64,000 nucleotides of DNA, taken from positions 62,001 to 126,000 of the forward strand of contig NZ_JBBMEJ010000008.1 in assembly GCF_040096615.1 (NCBI RefSeq), written 5' to 3'. Numbering within the stretch: position 1 is the first letter of the stretch; every line of letters starts with the position of its first letter. Of this stretch, positions 26,232 through 33,880 are shown one piece after another. Under the pieces are notes generated by a model. The model saw nothing but the letters and a program-made list of their open reading frames with translations, was not told the origin of the DNA and did not search any database. Made by a program: the position numbers and the translations under genes. This DNA comes from Blautia_A aquisgranensis. GTDB lineage: Bacteria; Bacillota; Clostridia; Lachnospirales; Lachnospiraceae.

Positions 26232-27005
26232 TTAATTCTCTTCTGTCAAAAGTCCCTTACCATGCTCCCTGGCTACAAAAGTAAGTCTTCCACTGTCCGG
26301 CTTCGGTGCGTCCTTTGTGTACGCGTCGTAAACAGCCAGTGGGATCAGACCTGCTTTTTCCAGAAGCTCCCGGATCTTTTCCGGCTCATAGGCTTTCTGA
26401 TAGTGGAGCTCCTCGTCCTTCTCATAAAGACCGTCCTCTCTGGGGATGAACAAAGTCAGATCATAAACATTAATTCCTGTCTCCTCATCGAAATCGTTTT
26501 CCCAGATAAAGCTGCCTTCCTCCCGGTTCTCTGCTATCGTCGTACTTCCAAGCATTTCCCGGTATTTATACGGTGTATTCACGTCAAAAATAAAGATTCC
26601 ATCCGGATCCAGATAATTGTTCACAAGCCGGAATACGGTCAGCAGATCCTCTTCTTCTGTGATGTAGTTCAGACAGTCACAGGCACTGACGATCGCCCGT
26701 ACAGTCCCGTAAAGCTCAAACTCACGCATATCCTGCTCCAGATAAAGGATCTCATGACCGGACTCTGCTCTTTTTTCCATGGCTTCGCCAAGCATTTCTT
26801 CGGAATTATCCACACCGATCATATCATAACCGGATTCTGCCAGAAGCTCTGTCATCACTCCGGTTCCACATCCCAGTTCCAGTACGATACCATCCTCGAT
26901 CCCGTATTCCCGGAGACTGCTGATAAGATAATCCGCCCATTTTTCATATTCAACATTGTCCATGAAAATATCATAAACTCTGGCAAAATCACTGTATGCC
27001 TCCAT
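26232..27005 (-). CDS. Class I SAM-dependent methyltransferase
   Basis: 257 residues with motif I VLELGCGTGVMTELL near residue 40 and a later IVSACDCLNYI segment, matching UbiE/Coq5-like small-molecule methyltransferases that often neighbour hslO in Lachnospiraceae. The ATG at 27005 has GGAGG five to six bases upstream; the TTG at 27017 is not used. An extended -10 (TGTTATAAT, TATAAT at 27078-27073) lies upstream. Substrate unknown. Confidence 0.85.
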   Translation of the reverse strand: MEAYSDFARVYDIFMDNVEYEKWADYLISSLREYGIEDGIVLELGCGTGVMTELLAESGYDMIGVDNSEEMLGEAMEKRAESGHEILYLEQDMREFELYGTVRAIVSACDCLNYITEEEDLLTVFRLVNNYLDPDGIFIFDVNTPYKYREMLGSTTIAENREEGSFIWENDFDEETGINVYDLTLFIPREDGLYEKDEELHYQKAYEPEKIRELLEKAGLIPLAVYDAYTKDAPKPDSGRLTFVAREHGKGLLTEEN

Positions 27006-27112
27006 AAAAACCTCCAAAATTCATATTGCTCTTTTTATGAATACTACGTCATTTACTGCCCGCAGCGTTCACATTATAACATGTCTTTTTCCATAAGTAT
27101 ATGCCTGCCATG

Positions 27113-27148
27113 CAAAAAAATCCGGAACCACAACCGTGATCCCGGATC
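27113..27148 (-). terminator. Terminator of the lipoprotein gene
   Basis: Stem ATCCGG...CCGGAT with wobble-paired inner stem, followed on the minus strand by seven Ts. Confidence 0.75.
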
Positions 27149-27178
27149 TCTCCTGTCTGCTTATTCGCGCTTCAGTTC

Positions 27179-28315
27179 TTACTGTACAGGCATGTAGTAT
27201 ACATCTGCACCTTCGCCGTGCCAGTAGAAACTTGTTCCATCTTCTTCGTATACATCGCAGTCATGCTCTGTAGAGAAGGTAAATCTGTTACCCTCGTTAT
27301 CCATCCATTTACCGTTTCCATCCGGAACGATAACACGCGGTTTACCATCGGAATTTCTGTAAATAGTTCTTGTCTCATCGGTATTGCTCAGCTGCTCATC
27401 GGTAAATCCACCGTTCACGATCACTCCGGAAGAGCTGCTGTCTGTAGATGTGGAACCATCAGAAGAACTGTCAGATGATGTTCCGTCCGTTCCTGTTGCA
27501 CTGTTGTCGGAGCCTGTGCTTCCATCAGATGTTGTTCCGTCTGCAGATGTTCCTGCGGAAGAACCGTCAGATGCCGTTGCATCTGTTCCTGCTGCACTGC
27601 CATCAGAAGCAGCTGTGCTGTCGCCGGATGCGGAATCTGTCTTGCCAGCTGTTTGGGCAGCAGAACCTGTTGCCGCGCTCTTCAGTGTGGAATCTCCAAG
27701 GATTGCAAAACTGTCAACAGACTCCTGAACATTCTTCAGTGCATCCTCTTTCTTTACAGAAGCAACAATACTGTAATACTCACTGTCATTTACGAAATAT
27801 TTGTTGATCGCGTAAACATAACCATCACTCTTGGTCGTATCCTTATATTTAACTGTATAGGAATAGATATTGACGCCATCTTTCTGATCTGCCTTATAGT
27901 CCTGGATCTCAAAATCAGTTCCATTTACCATATTCTCTGCCTGTGTCATGGAAACTGCCATATCCTGAGAATTCGGGATCACTGCAGATTCCAGATCTGC
28001 TCCGGAACCGTGAAGGATCAGAATTCTGCCCTGCTCCGGAGACTCGAAGCTTAACATATCAGTCTCATCGGATTTATTTGTCCAGGTTGCATCCGGAAGC
28101 TTGATTGCTACAGATTTATCCTTGGATGTATAGGTTGTATTCTGTGCATCGGCAGCAACTGTCGGTGTAGTCTTCGCTTTCTTCGCCGGTGTAGGAGTAG
28201 GAGTAGACTCCACAACCACGCTGTCATCACTGTTTCCTCCGAAGCCACATGCTGTCATGACACCAGAGAGAGCAACAGTCATAGCTAAAAGTGCGATAAT
28301 TTTTTTATTCTTCAT
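27179..28315 (-). CDS. Lipoprotein with Ser/Thr/Asp-rich linker
   Basis: 378 residues. Signal peptide with lipobox-like LSGVMTAC (Cys about residue 23), a TPTPTP-containing spacer, a globular domain (residues ~50-200), then about 100 residues made almost only of Ser, Thr, Gly, Asp and Ala, and a 70-residue C-terminal domain with aromatic residues (FYWHGEGADVYY). ATG 28315 has GAGGAGG upstream. I do not recognise a function; it is likely a surface-exposed anchored protein. Confidence 0.75.
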   Translation of the reverse strand: MKNKKIIALLAMTVALSGVMTACGFGGNSDDSVVVESTPTPTPAKKAKTTPTVAADAQNTTYTSKDKSVAIKLPDATWTNKSDETDMLSFESPEQGRILILHGSGADLESAVIPNSQDMAVSMTQAENMVNGTDFEIQDYKADQKDGVNIYSYTVKYKDTTKSDGYVYAINKYFVNDSEYYSIVASVKKEDALKNVQESVDSFAILGDSTLKSAATGSAAQTAGKTDSASGDSTAASDGSAAGTDATASDGSSAGTSADGTTSDGSTGSDNSATGTDGTSSDSSSDGSTSTDSSSSGVIVNGGFTDEQLSNTDETRTIYRNSDGKPRVIVPDGNGKWMDNEGNRFTFSTEHDCDVYEEDGTSFYWHGEGADVYYMPVQ

Positions 28316-28347
28316 AGTATCCTCCTCATAATCATCATCAGTCATAA

Positions 28348-28418
28348 AGTGTGTCCGGAGTATTTTCTCCCAAACACACTCTTTGATACATTTTACGATT
28401 TTATGAAACCTTTGTCAA
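28348..28418 (-). promoter_or_regulatory. Promoter and leader hairpin of the lipoprotein gene
   Basis: TTGACA at 28418-28413 and TAAAAT at 28395-28390, 17-bp spacing. The leader forms a hairpin (28348-28380) with AGTGTGT / ACACACT and CTC/GAG pairs. Confidence 0.65.
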
Positions 28419-28550
28419 TTGCTTTCTCCTATATTATCTTTTCCAGCCTTCGGTTTTGTATTCCACATTTTACATCAATATTGACTGTATCCGGGCAGAT
28501 AAATCTGTACCCCTTTTTTTTTATAAAATTGTGTCTTTATTCATGTACAC

Positions 28551-28631
28551 CTCTGTTGTAAAGTATACCCAACCAAAAACATATGAAAAGAGGACATCCA
28601 ACAGAGATGTTTTCGGGAAAGGAAGTATACC
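28551..28631 (+). promoter_or_regulatory. Leader of the ECF-S/aminotransferase operon with inverted and direct repeats
   Basis: Inverted repeat CTCTGTTG (28551-28558) / CAACAGAG (28599-28606), and direct repeat AAGTATACC at 28561-28569 and 28623-28631, the second just before the start codon. It could be an operator pair or an RNA fold; it matches no riboswitch class I know. Confidence 0.4.
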
Positions 28632-28632
28632 T

Positions 28633-29190
28633 ATGGAAAAAGCAGTACAGACAGACTCAAGAGAGGCCTCGGATCTTTCCTCCGTACAGTTTCTCACCAT
28701 CACTGCAGTGTTTGTGGCACTGACCTACATCTTCACAGCATTCATCAATGTCAAGCTTCCGATCGCAGCCAACGGCGGTCTGATCCATCTCGGAAATGTT
28801 CCGTTATTTATCGGTGCCATTTTATTCGGAAAGAAAACCGGTGCCATCGCAGGCGGTGTGGGAATGGGACTTTTCGATCTTCTTTCCGGCTGGACCTTAT
28901 GGGCACCTTTTACCCTGGTCATTGTAGGAATCATGGGCTTCACAGTTGGTAAACTTACAGAGGATCACAAACACCAGAATATGAAATGGTATGTGATCGC
29001 CATTGCTGCTGCCTGTGTGATCAAAGTCGCAGGCTACTACATCGCAGAGGTCATCATCTACGGAAACCCTCTCGCACCGGTATCTTCCATTCCGGGAAAC
29101 CTGGTACAGATCGGTGTTGCAGCTGTGATCGTTCTTGTTGTGATCACACCGTTAAATCTCGCAGCAAGAAAAACAGGATTAAAGAAATAA
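28633..29190 (+). CDS. ECF transporter S component (vitamin B6-type predicted)
   Basis: 185-residue integral membrane protein with about six helices and the ECF S-component pattern IHLGNVPLFIGAILFGKKTGAIAGG followed by LFDLLSGW. S components bind a vitamin and associate with shared EcfAAT energy modules, which are not encoded here. The ATG at 28633 has GGAAGG upstream; earlier in-frame ATGs run through leader sequence. The downstream gene, 31 bases away, is a pyridoxamine-pyruvate aminotransferase-like enzyme, so a B6 vitamer is the likely substrate; a hydroxymethylpyrimidine-type ligand is the alternative. Confidence 0.8.
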   Translation: MEKAVQTDSREASDLSSVQFLTITAVFVALTYIFTAFINVKLPIAANGGLIHLGNVPLFIGAILFGKKTGAIAGGVGMGLFDLLSGWTLWAPFTLVIVGIMGFTVGKLTEDHKHQNMKWYVIAIAAACVIKVAGYYIAEVIIYGNPLAPVSSIPGNLVQIGVAAVIVLVVITPLNLAARKTGLKK

Positions 29191-29221
29191 CAAAAAAATA
29201 ATATACTAAGAGGTAAGGATT

Positions 29222-30352
29222 ATGTTCAAGATCATGACACCAGGACCTACACAGGTCGCTGAAAATGTCCGTCTGGCGCGGAGCCTGGAATGCACCAACC
29301 CGGATCTGGACGAAAGCTTTGTAGAATTCTATAAGGAAACCTGCGAAAAGATCAGTTTCCTTCTCCATACCTCCAATGAAACCCTCATCCTAAGTGGTGA
29401 GGGTATTCTTGGTCTGGAGGCTGCTATCGCATCCATGACTGAGCCTGGAGATAAGGTACTTGTTCTTGACAACGGAATCTACGGCAAAGGCTTCGCCGAT
29501 TTTGTTACCATGTACGGTGGACAACCGGAGCTGTATACCAGAGATTATCAGGAAACCCTCAATGTAAAAGAGCTTGAGAAATTCCTCTCAGAACATCACG
29601 ATTACAAATATGCAACTGTTGTTCACGGAGACACACCAAGCGGCATGCTTAATGATGTATCCGCCATCTGCCCTCTCCTGAAAAAATACGGAATCCTCAC
29701 AGTCGTGGACTCTGTTTCCGCTTCCTTTGGTGAGCCTATGAACATCAGTGACTGGCAGATTGATATTATGTGCGGTGGCTCCCAGAAAGTGATCTCAGCG
29801 CCTCCTGGACTTACCTTCGTCGTAATAAGTGACGATGCAAAGAAAGCCATGACTGAACGCAAGACACCGATTGCTTCCTTCTATGCAAACCTCACCACCT
29901 TTGCACACTATTACGAAGAAAAATGGTTTCCATATACCATGCCGATCAGCGATATCTACGGTCTTCGCGCTGCCATTGATAACATTGCAGCAGACCCGGA
30001 TATCCTTACACGCCACGAAAAGATCGCACAGGCAGCCAGAGCAGCCATCACAGGCGCAGGACTGAAACTCTACCTTCACAGCGGCTATTCCAGCACAGTA
30101 ACTGTTTTTGAAGTTCCGGAAGGTACCACAGCAGCAGCGATCCTTGAAGGCGTAAAAAAAGACTATAACATCATGCTTGCAGGCTCTTTCGATGTTCTCG
30201 CAGGCAAGGTGATCCGCATCGGACACATGGGAAACAACGCTACTTTCTATAATGTTCGTGAAGTTTTTGCTGCTCTGGATGGAACCCTTCGTAAGCTTGA
30301 TGTTCCTCTTAAAGCTTCCATGGAAGAGATTTTCTGTGAAAACATGAAATAA
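29222..30352 (+). CDS. PLP aminotransferase, pyridoxamine-pyruvate transaminase-like
   Basis: 376-residue class V (fold type I) aminotransferase of the AGAT/SPT group. The Schiff-base lysine lies in GSQKVISAPPGL. Segments such as LGLEAAIASM, YGKGFADF, HGDTPSGMLN, FPYTMPISDIYGL and RIGHMGN line up with what I recall of Mesorhizobium pyridoxamine-pyruvate aminotransferase, which uses pyridoxamine as a true substrate. With the adjacent S component this suggests B6 salvage. Serine- or alanine-glyoxylate transaminase remains an alternative. AGAGG precedes the ATG. Confidence 0.8.
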   Translation: MFKIMTPGPTQVAENVRLARSLECTNPDLDESFVEFYKETCEKISFLLHTSNETLILSGEGILGLEAAIASMTEPGDKVLVLDNGIYGKGFADFVTMYGGQPELYTRDYQETLNVKELEKFLSEHHDYKYATVVHGDTPSGMLNDVSAICPLLKKYGILTVVDSVSASFGEPMNISDWQIDIMCGGSQKVISAPPGLTFVVISDDAKKAMTERKTPIASFYANLTTFAHYYEEKWFPYTMPISDIYGLRAAIDNIAADPDILTRHEKIAQAARAAITGAGLKLYLHSGYSSTVTVFEVPEGTTAAAILEGVKKDYNIMLAGSFDVLAGKVIRIGHMGNNATFYNVREVFAALDGTLRKLDVPLKASMEEIFCENMK

Positions 30353-30384
30353 TTTTTCCAGATATATTTTTTACAGCAGTCATA

Positions 30385-30432
30385 AAAAAGTGCTGTGGGA
30401 AGAATGTTTCTATTCCTCTCACAGCACTTTTT
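30385..30432. terminator. Bidirectional terminator
   Basis: Stem AAAAAGTGCTGTG / CACAGCACTTTTT, U-tracts on both strands; separates the aminotransferase gene from the convergent sugar permease gene. Confidence 0.85.
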
Positions 30433-30453
30433 ATTATTGAAATATTTTTCTTT

Positions 30454-31275
30454 TTATTCTTTTACCGCACCGGATGTCATACCACCTACAATGTATTTCT
30501 GACCGATCATATAGACAATGATAACCGGGATACAGGTAAGTACGATATCTGCAAAAATGTAGTTCCAGTAGCTCTTGTTCTTTCCGAAGAACTGATATAC
30601 AGCCATAGTCATCGGGAACAGCTTACTCTTGCTTGACAGATACAGAGGTGTAAGGAAATCGCTCCATACAGTCATGAACTGAAGAATAAAACAGGTTACC
30701 ATGGTTGGTTTCAGAAGCGGCATGATGATCTTGAAGAACAGGCTCAAAGGACCTGCTCCGTCGATAACAGCAGCCTCATCCAGCTCTACCGGAACAGAGA
30801 TTACGAAGTTTCGGATCGTAAACACGCAGAACGGAATCATTGCACTGGTAAATACCATGATGATACCAACTCTTGTATCATTCAGATGAAGAGCACTCAG
30901 CACACGTACCAGAGTTACATAGTTGACCGGGAAGAACAGTCCGCAGAGTACAAAGTAGTACAGGAATACGTTTAATTTTGTTCTCTTACGGCACATAACG
31001 AATGCAGCCATTGCACAGAGCACAACACCAAGAGTTGTAGCAACCAGTGCATACGCAAAACTGTTCAGGAATCCCTGGATCAGATCACCTTTCTCAATAA
31101 CCTCAGAATAGTTATTAAATACCCATTCTGTAGGAAGCGCCAGGCTCATTCTCGCTGCTTCTGCTTTTGTCTTAAAGGAGTTGATCAGTACCATATAGAA
31201 TGGAAGTACAACGCACAGACACAGCAGGATACATACAACATGTTTTAAAATAGTCTGAACTTTATTTTTTGCCAT
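30454..31275 (-). CDS. Sugar ABC transporter permease (MalG/CUT1 type)
   Basis: 273 residues, six membrane helices and the EAA loop DEAAVIDGAGPLSLF...PLLKP that docks with the ATPase. C-terminal ...VGGMTSGAVKE is typical of CUT1 family second permeases. Its first base shares the last base of the upstream permease stop codon (TAATG-type overlap at 31275). Transports an oligosaccharide with the SBP at 32.2-33.6 kb; sugar identity unknown. Confidence 0.92.
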   Translation of the reverse strand: MAKNKVQTILKHVVCILLCLCVVLPFYMVLINSFKTKAEAARMSLALPTEWVFNNYSEVIEKGDLIQGFLNSFAYALVATTLGVVLCAMAAFVMCRKRTKLNVFLYYFVLCGLFFPVNYVTLVRVLSALHLNDTRVGIIMVFTSAMIPFCVFTIRNFVISVPVELDEAAVIDGAGPLSLFFKIIMPLLKPTMVTCFILQFMTVWSDFLTPLYLSSKSKLFPMTMAVYQFFGKNKSYWNYIFADIVLTCIPVIIVYMIGQKYIVGGMTSGAVKE

Positions 31276-32156
31276 TACTGCTGTACCTCCTGTTTTCCTA
31301 ATGTCTTAACAATAAATACACCGATGATCGCCGTGATCACAAGAAGCACGGTATTCAATGCGGAAGACATTCCATACTGGCCTCTGGAGTAAAGCTGGAA
31401 TGCGTAAGTAGTAAGAACCTCTGTTGCATGTCCAGGACCGCCGTTTGTAAGTACATAAACAATATCGAATACCTTCAGACCATATGTAATACCAAATACA
31501 AGGTTGATCATGATCGCACCGCTGAGCATCGGAAGTGTTACATAACGAAGTCTCTGCCAGAAGTTCGCGCCATCGATCTCTGCTGCCTCATAGTAAGATT
31601 TCGGAATGGTATTTAAACCTGCAAGGAAGATAGTCATTACATAACCAATACCTCGCCATGCATCAACACCGTAAATGGATTTCCATACGATGCCAAGATC
31701 AGATAACCATTTCTGTTTGAAGATTCCAAGGTGGAAAGCATCAAGAATAGCATTTAAAAGTCCGTTGTTATAATTCAGGATGGATTTAAATACAAGACCA
31801 ATAATTACAAAAGGCAGGATAGATGGCAGATATAACAGTGTTCTGTAAAGCCCTTTGCCTTTAAGTCCCTCCTGAAGCATAATCGCAATCAGAAGAGCAG
31901 GAATCAATTTGACAATGTTGGAAATGATCGTGAATTTTAATGTATTGCCAATACCGCTCAGATAATTTTTATCGGATGTAAAAATATCAATGAAGTTCTG
32001 CAGTCCTACAAAATGCGTACCATTGAGAACGCTCCTGGAATTCCAGTCTGTAAAGGAATAACCAATACCCATTACACTGGGGAGCAGGAAAAATATGATG
32101 TATAATGCCAGCGGCAGTATCAGAAACCACTGTGGATAGATTCTCTTCTTATTCAC
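31275..32156 (-). CDS. Sugar ABC transporter permease (MalF/CUT1 type)
   Basis: 293 residues with six predicted helices and the EAA loop YEAAEIDGANFWQRLRYVTLPML. First permease of the SBP-permease-permease operon. As usual for CUT1 systems in Bacillota, no ATPase gene is present; a shared MsmX-type ATPase elsewhere would have to energise it (inference). Confidence 0.92.
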   Translation of the reverse strand: MNKKRIYPQWFLILPLALYIIFFLLPSVMGIGYSFTDWNSRSVLNGTHFVGLQNFIDIFTSDKNYLSGIGNTLKFTIISNIVKLIPALLIAIMLQEGLKGKGLYRTLLYLPSILPFVIIGLVFKSILNYNNGLLNAILDAFHLGIFKQKWLSDLGIVWKSIYGVDAWRGIGYVMTIFLAGLNTIPKSYYEAAEIDGANFWQRLRYVTLPMLSGAIMINLVFGITYGLKVFDIVYVLTNGGPGHATEVLTTYAFQLYSRGQYGMSSALNTVLLVITAIIGVFIVKTLGKQEVQQ

Positions 32157-32178
32157 AGAGAGTACCTCCTTTTTAAGT

Positions 32179-32206
32179 AAAACAGAGCCGGCAAATACCG
32201 GCTCTG
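32179..32206 (-). terminator. Intercistronic hairpin between SBP and permease genes
   Basis: Perfect 9-bp stem CAGAGCCGG / CCGGCTCTG with a 6-nt loop, followed by TTTT on the minus strand. Probably a partial terminator or mRNA 3'-end stabiliser giving more binding protein than permease. Confidence 0.65.
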
Positions 32207-32237
32207 CCTTCAGGTCAACTAATTCAAGTTCTGTTAT

Positions 32238-33563
32238 TTATTTCCAGTTCTCGTCACCAACTGTTTTTGCTGCTTCTGCACGGTTTGTATCCATGTTCTT
32301 AAGAACATCGTTTGCTTCCATCTCACCCTGGCAGAATGCAACCATATCCTGACCAAACTGTGTCCAGTAGTCATTTGTATATTTTGTACCTGTCTGAAGT
32401 GTTACAACTGTTTTCTTTTCATCCGGAACTGTCTTAAGGAATTCCTGCTCCTCTGGCAGCCAGTGCTGCTCAAGATTATCATCATTTACATCAAGGTTTG
32501 TGTATGCCGGAGAGTTGTCAAGGATTTCCTGAAGGCTCTCTGTTGTTGTAACGAAGTTGAAGAATTCTTTTACAAGGTCCTCATGCTCTGTTCCTTTATA
32601 ACCGAACATTGTCGGGCCGGAGTTGCTGCTTGGATACCAGGTGTTGTCACCAAGTGGCTCAAGGAACATTCCGAATTCATCAGATGTGCCTGTATCTTCC
32701 TGGATCTGTTTGATAAAGCTGGAGTTTGCAAGTGCCATTGCACAGTTTCTGTCACCGAACTCGTTTGACATGTTTGTGCTGTCTGTTCCGATCCAGTCTT
32801 CTCCGAAGTATCCTGCATCAGAAAGCTCTTTGAACTGGTTCAGAACCTCGATCATCTTCTCATTGTCTGCGAATGTTGCTTTGTTCTCGTTTAATGCGTC
32901 ATAAAGACCAGGTGTTGCTTCTTCATAAACACCACCTATCTGGAAGAATGCCAGCTGCTCCTGCCATCCATCTGCACCAGGCATAAACCAAGGTGTGATT
33001 CCGGCTTCCTGAATCTTAGCACAGAGATCTTTCAGCTCTGCATATGTTGTCGGTACTTCCCATCCGTTCTCCTCGAACAGTGTTTTGTTGTAAACCATTA
33101 CATACTCCGGAGAAGCGTTCCAGATCTGAAGTCCGTACAGCTTGTCGTTGTATACGCAGGACTCTTTTCTTGTCTCAGGCATAATGTTCTCCCAGGAAGC
33201 TCCTGTAAAGTCGATACAGTATTTCTCAGGATCAACAATTGTGGACTCGATTGCAAACGGGCTGGACTGGATCCAGAAAATGTCTGCACAGGAATCAGTA
33301 GCCAGCTTGGACTGAAGAAGATCGGAATACTGATCAGCCGGAATTGTCTGAAGGTCTACGGTAACATCATAGGTATCCTCAAAACGTTTGATTGTCTCAT
33401 CGTAACGGTTATCCATCCATCCTGCTGAAACCAGGATGCTCAGCTCCTCGCCTGCGAAATCGCTTTTCTCATCCGCTGCAGATACGTTCACTGCAAGTCC
33501 TGTCGTCATGGAAGCGATCATCGCTGCTGCACAGGCTACTGCCAGAAATCTCTTTCTTTTCAT
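32238..33563 (-). CDS. Extracellular sugar-binding protein of ABC transporter
   Basis: 441-residue family 1 solute-binding protein. ATG 33563 (AGGAGG upstream) starts a signal peptide, MKRKRFLAVACAAAMIAS, ending near VSAADE; the cysteine at residue 11 is too close to the N-terminus to be a convincing lipobox, so cleavage by signal peptidase I is the simpler reading, which is unusual for a Gram-positive SBP. Mature sequence begins FAGEELSILVSAGW and contains FEDTYDVTV. Divergent from the YesM/YesN genes that likely control it. Confidence 0.88.
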   Translation of the reverse strand: MKRKRFLAVACAAAMIASMTTGLAVNVSAADEKSDFAGEELSILVSAGWMDNRYDETIKRFEDTYDVTVDLQTIPADQYSDLLQSKLATDSCADIFWIQSSPFAIESTIVDPEKYCIDFTGASWENIMPETRKESCVYNDKLYGLQIWNASPEYVMVYNKTLFEENGWEVPTTYAELKDLCAKIQEAGITPWFMPGADGWQEQLAFFQIGGVYEEATPGLYDALNENKATFADNEKMIEVLNQFKELSDAGYFGEDWIGTDSTNMSNEFGDRNCAMALANSSFIKQIQEDTGTSDEFGMFLEPLGDNTWYPSSNSGPTMFGYKGTEHEDLVKEFFNFVTTTESLQEILDNSPAYTNLDVNDDNLEQHWLPEEQEFLKTVPDEKKTVVTLQTGTKYTNDYWTQFGQDMVAFCQGEMEANDVLKNMDTNRAEAAKTVGDENWK

Positions 33564-33880
33564 TAATGTTTCCTCCTTTTTAATAATGAATATGAACTGT
33601 TTTTTCGTTCCCTCGCTTGATGATATTAGTTTATCATCTGGCAATTTTAAAAGCCATGGATAAACCCGCCATGTATTTGTACTTTTTTCACACTTTATTA
33701 TACTTTTTTTATATTTTTTGTGATTTTGCACAAGTTATAACAGGCGTTTTTGACTATTATTTCTAAACATCATTTTCATAGTTTGTACTTTTTTTACAAA
33801 TGTGATATACTTTTGTCCAATGTTTTTGCACGATCTATAACTCGTGTTTACTTTACTTTACTTACGGGAGGCTTCTTCAT
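33564..33880. promoter_or_regulatory. Divergent control region between SBP and sensor kinase genes
   Basis: 317 bp, AT-rich. It holds two similar ~32-bp direct repeats starting TTTGTACTTTTTT (33676 and 33782). A minus-strand TATAAT (33702-33697) lacks a good -35 box, as expected for an activator-dependent SBP promoter; a plus-strand TTGTAC-N17-TATACT in the second repeat may drive the kinase gene. A perfect inverted repeat GATGATA-N6-TATCATC lies at 33619-33638 in the SBP leader. Confidence 0.55.

Noticed and set aside
27448..27807. Repetitive-looking plus-strand frames in the Ser/Thr-rich region
   Set aside because: They arise from the low-complexity codons of the lipoprotein linker on the other strand.
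28346..28632. TPP, FMN or other known riboswitch before the ECF S component
   Set aside because: No THI-box or RFN-like conserved sequence is present; only the simple repeats reported.
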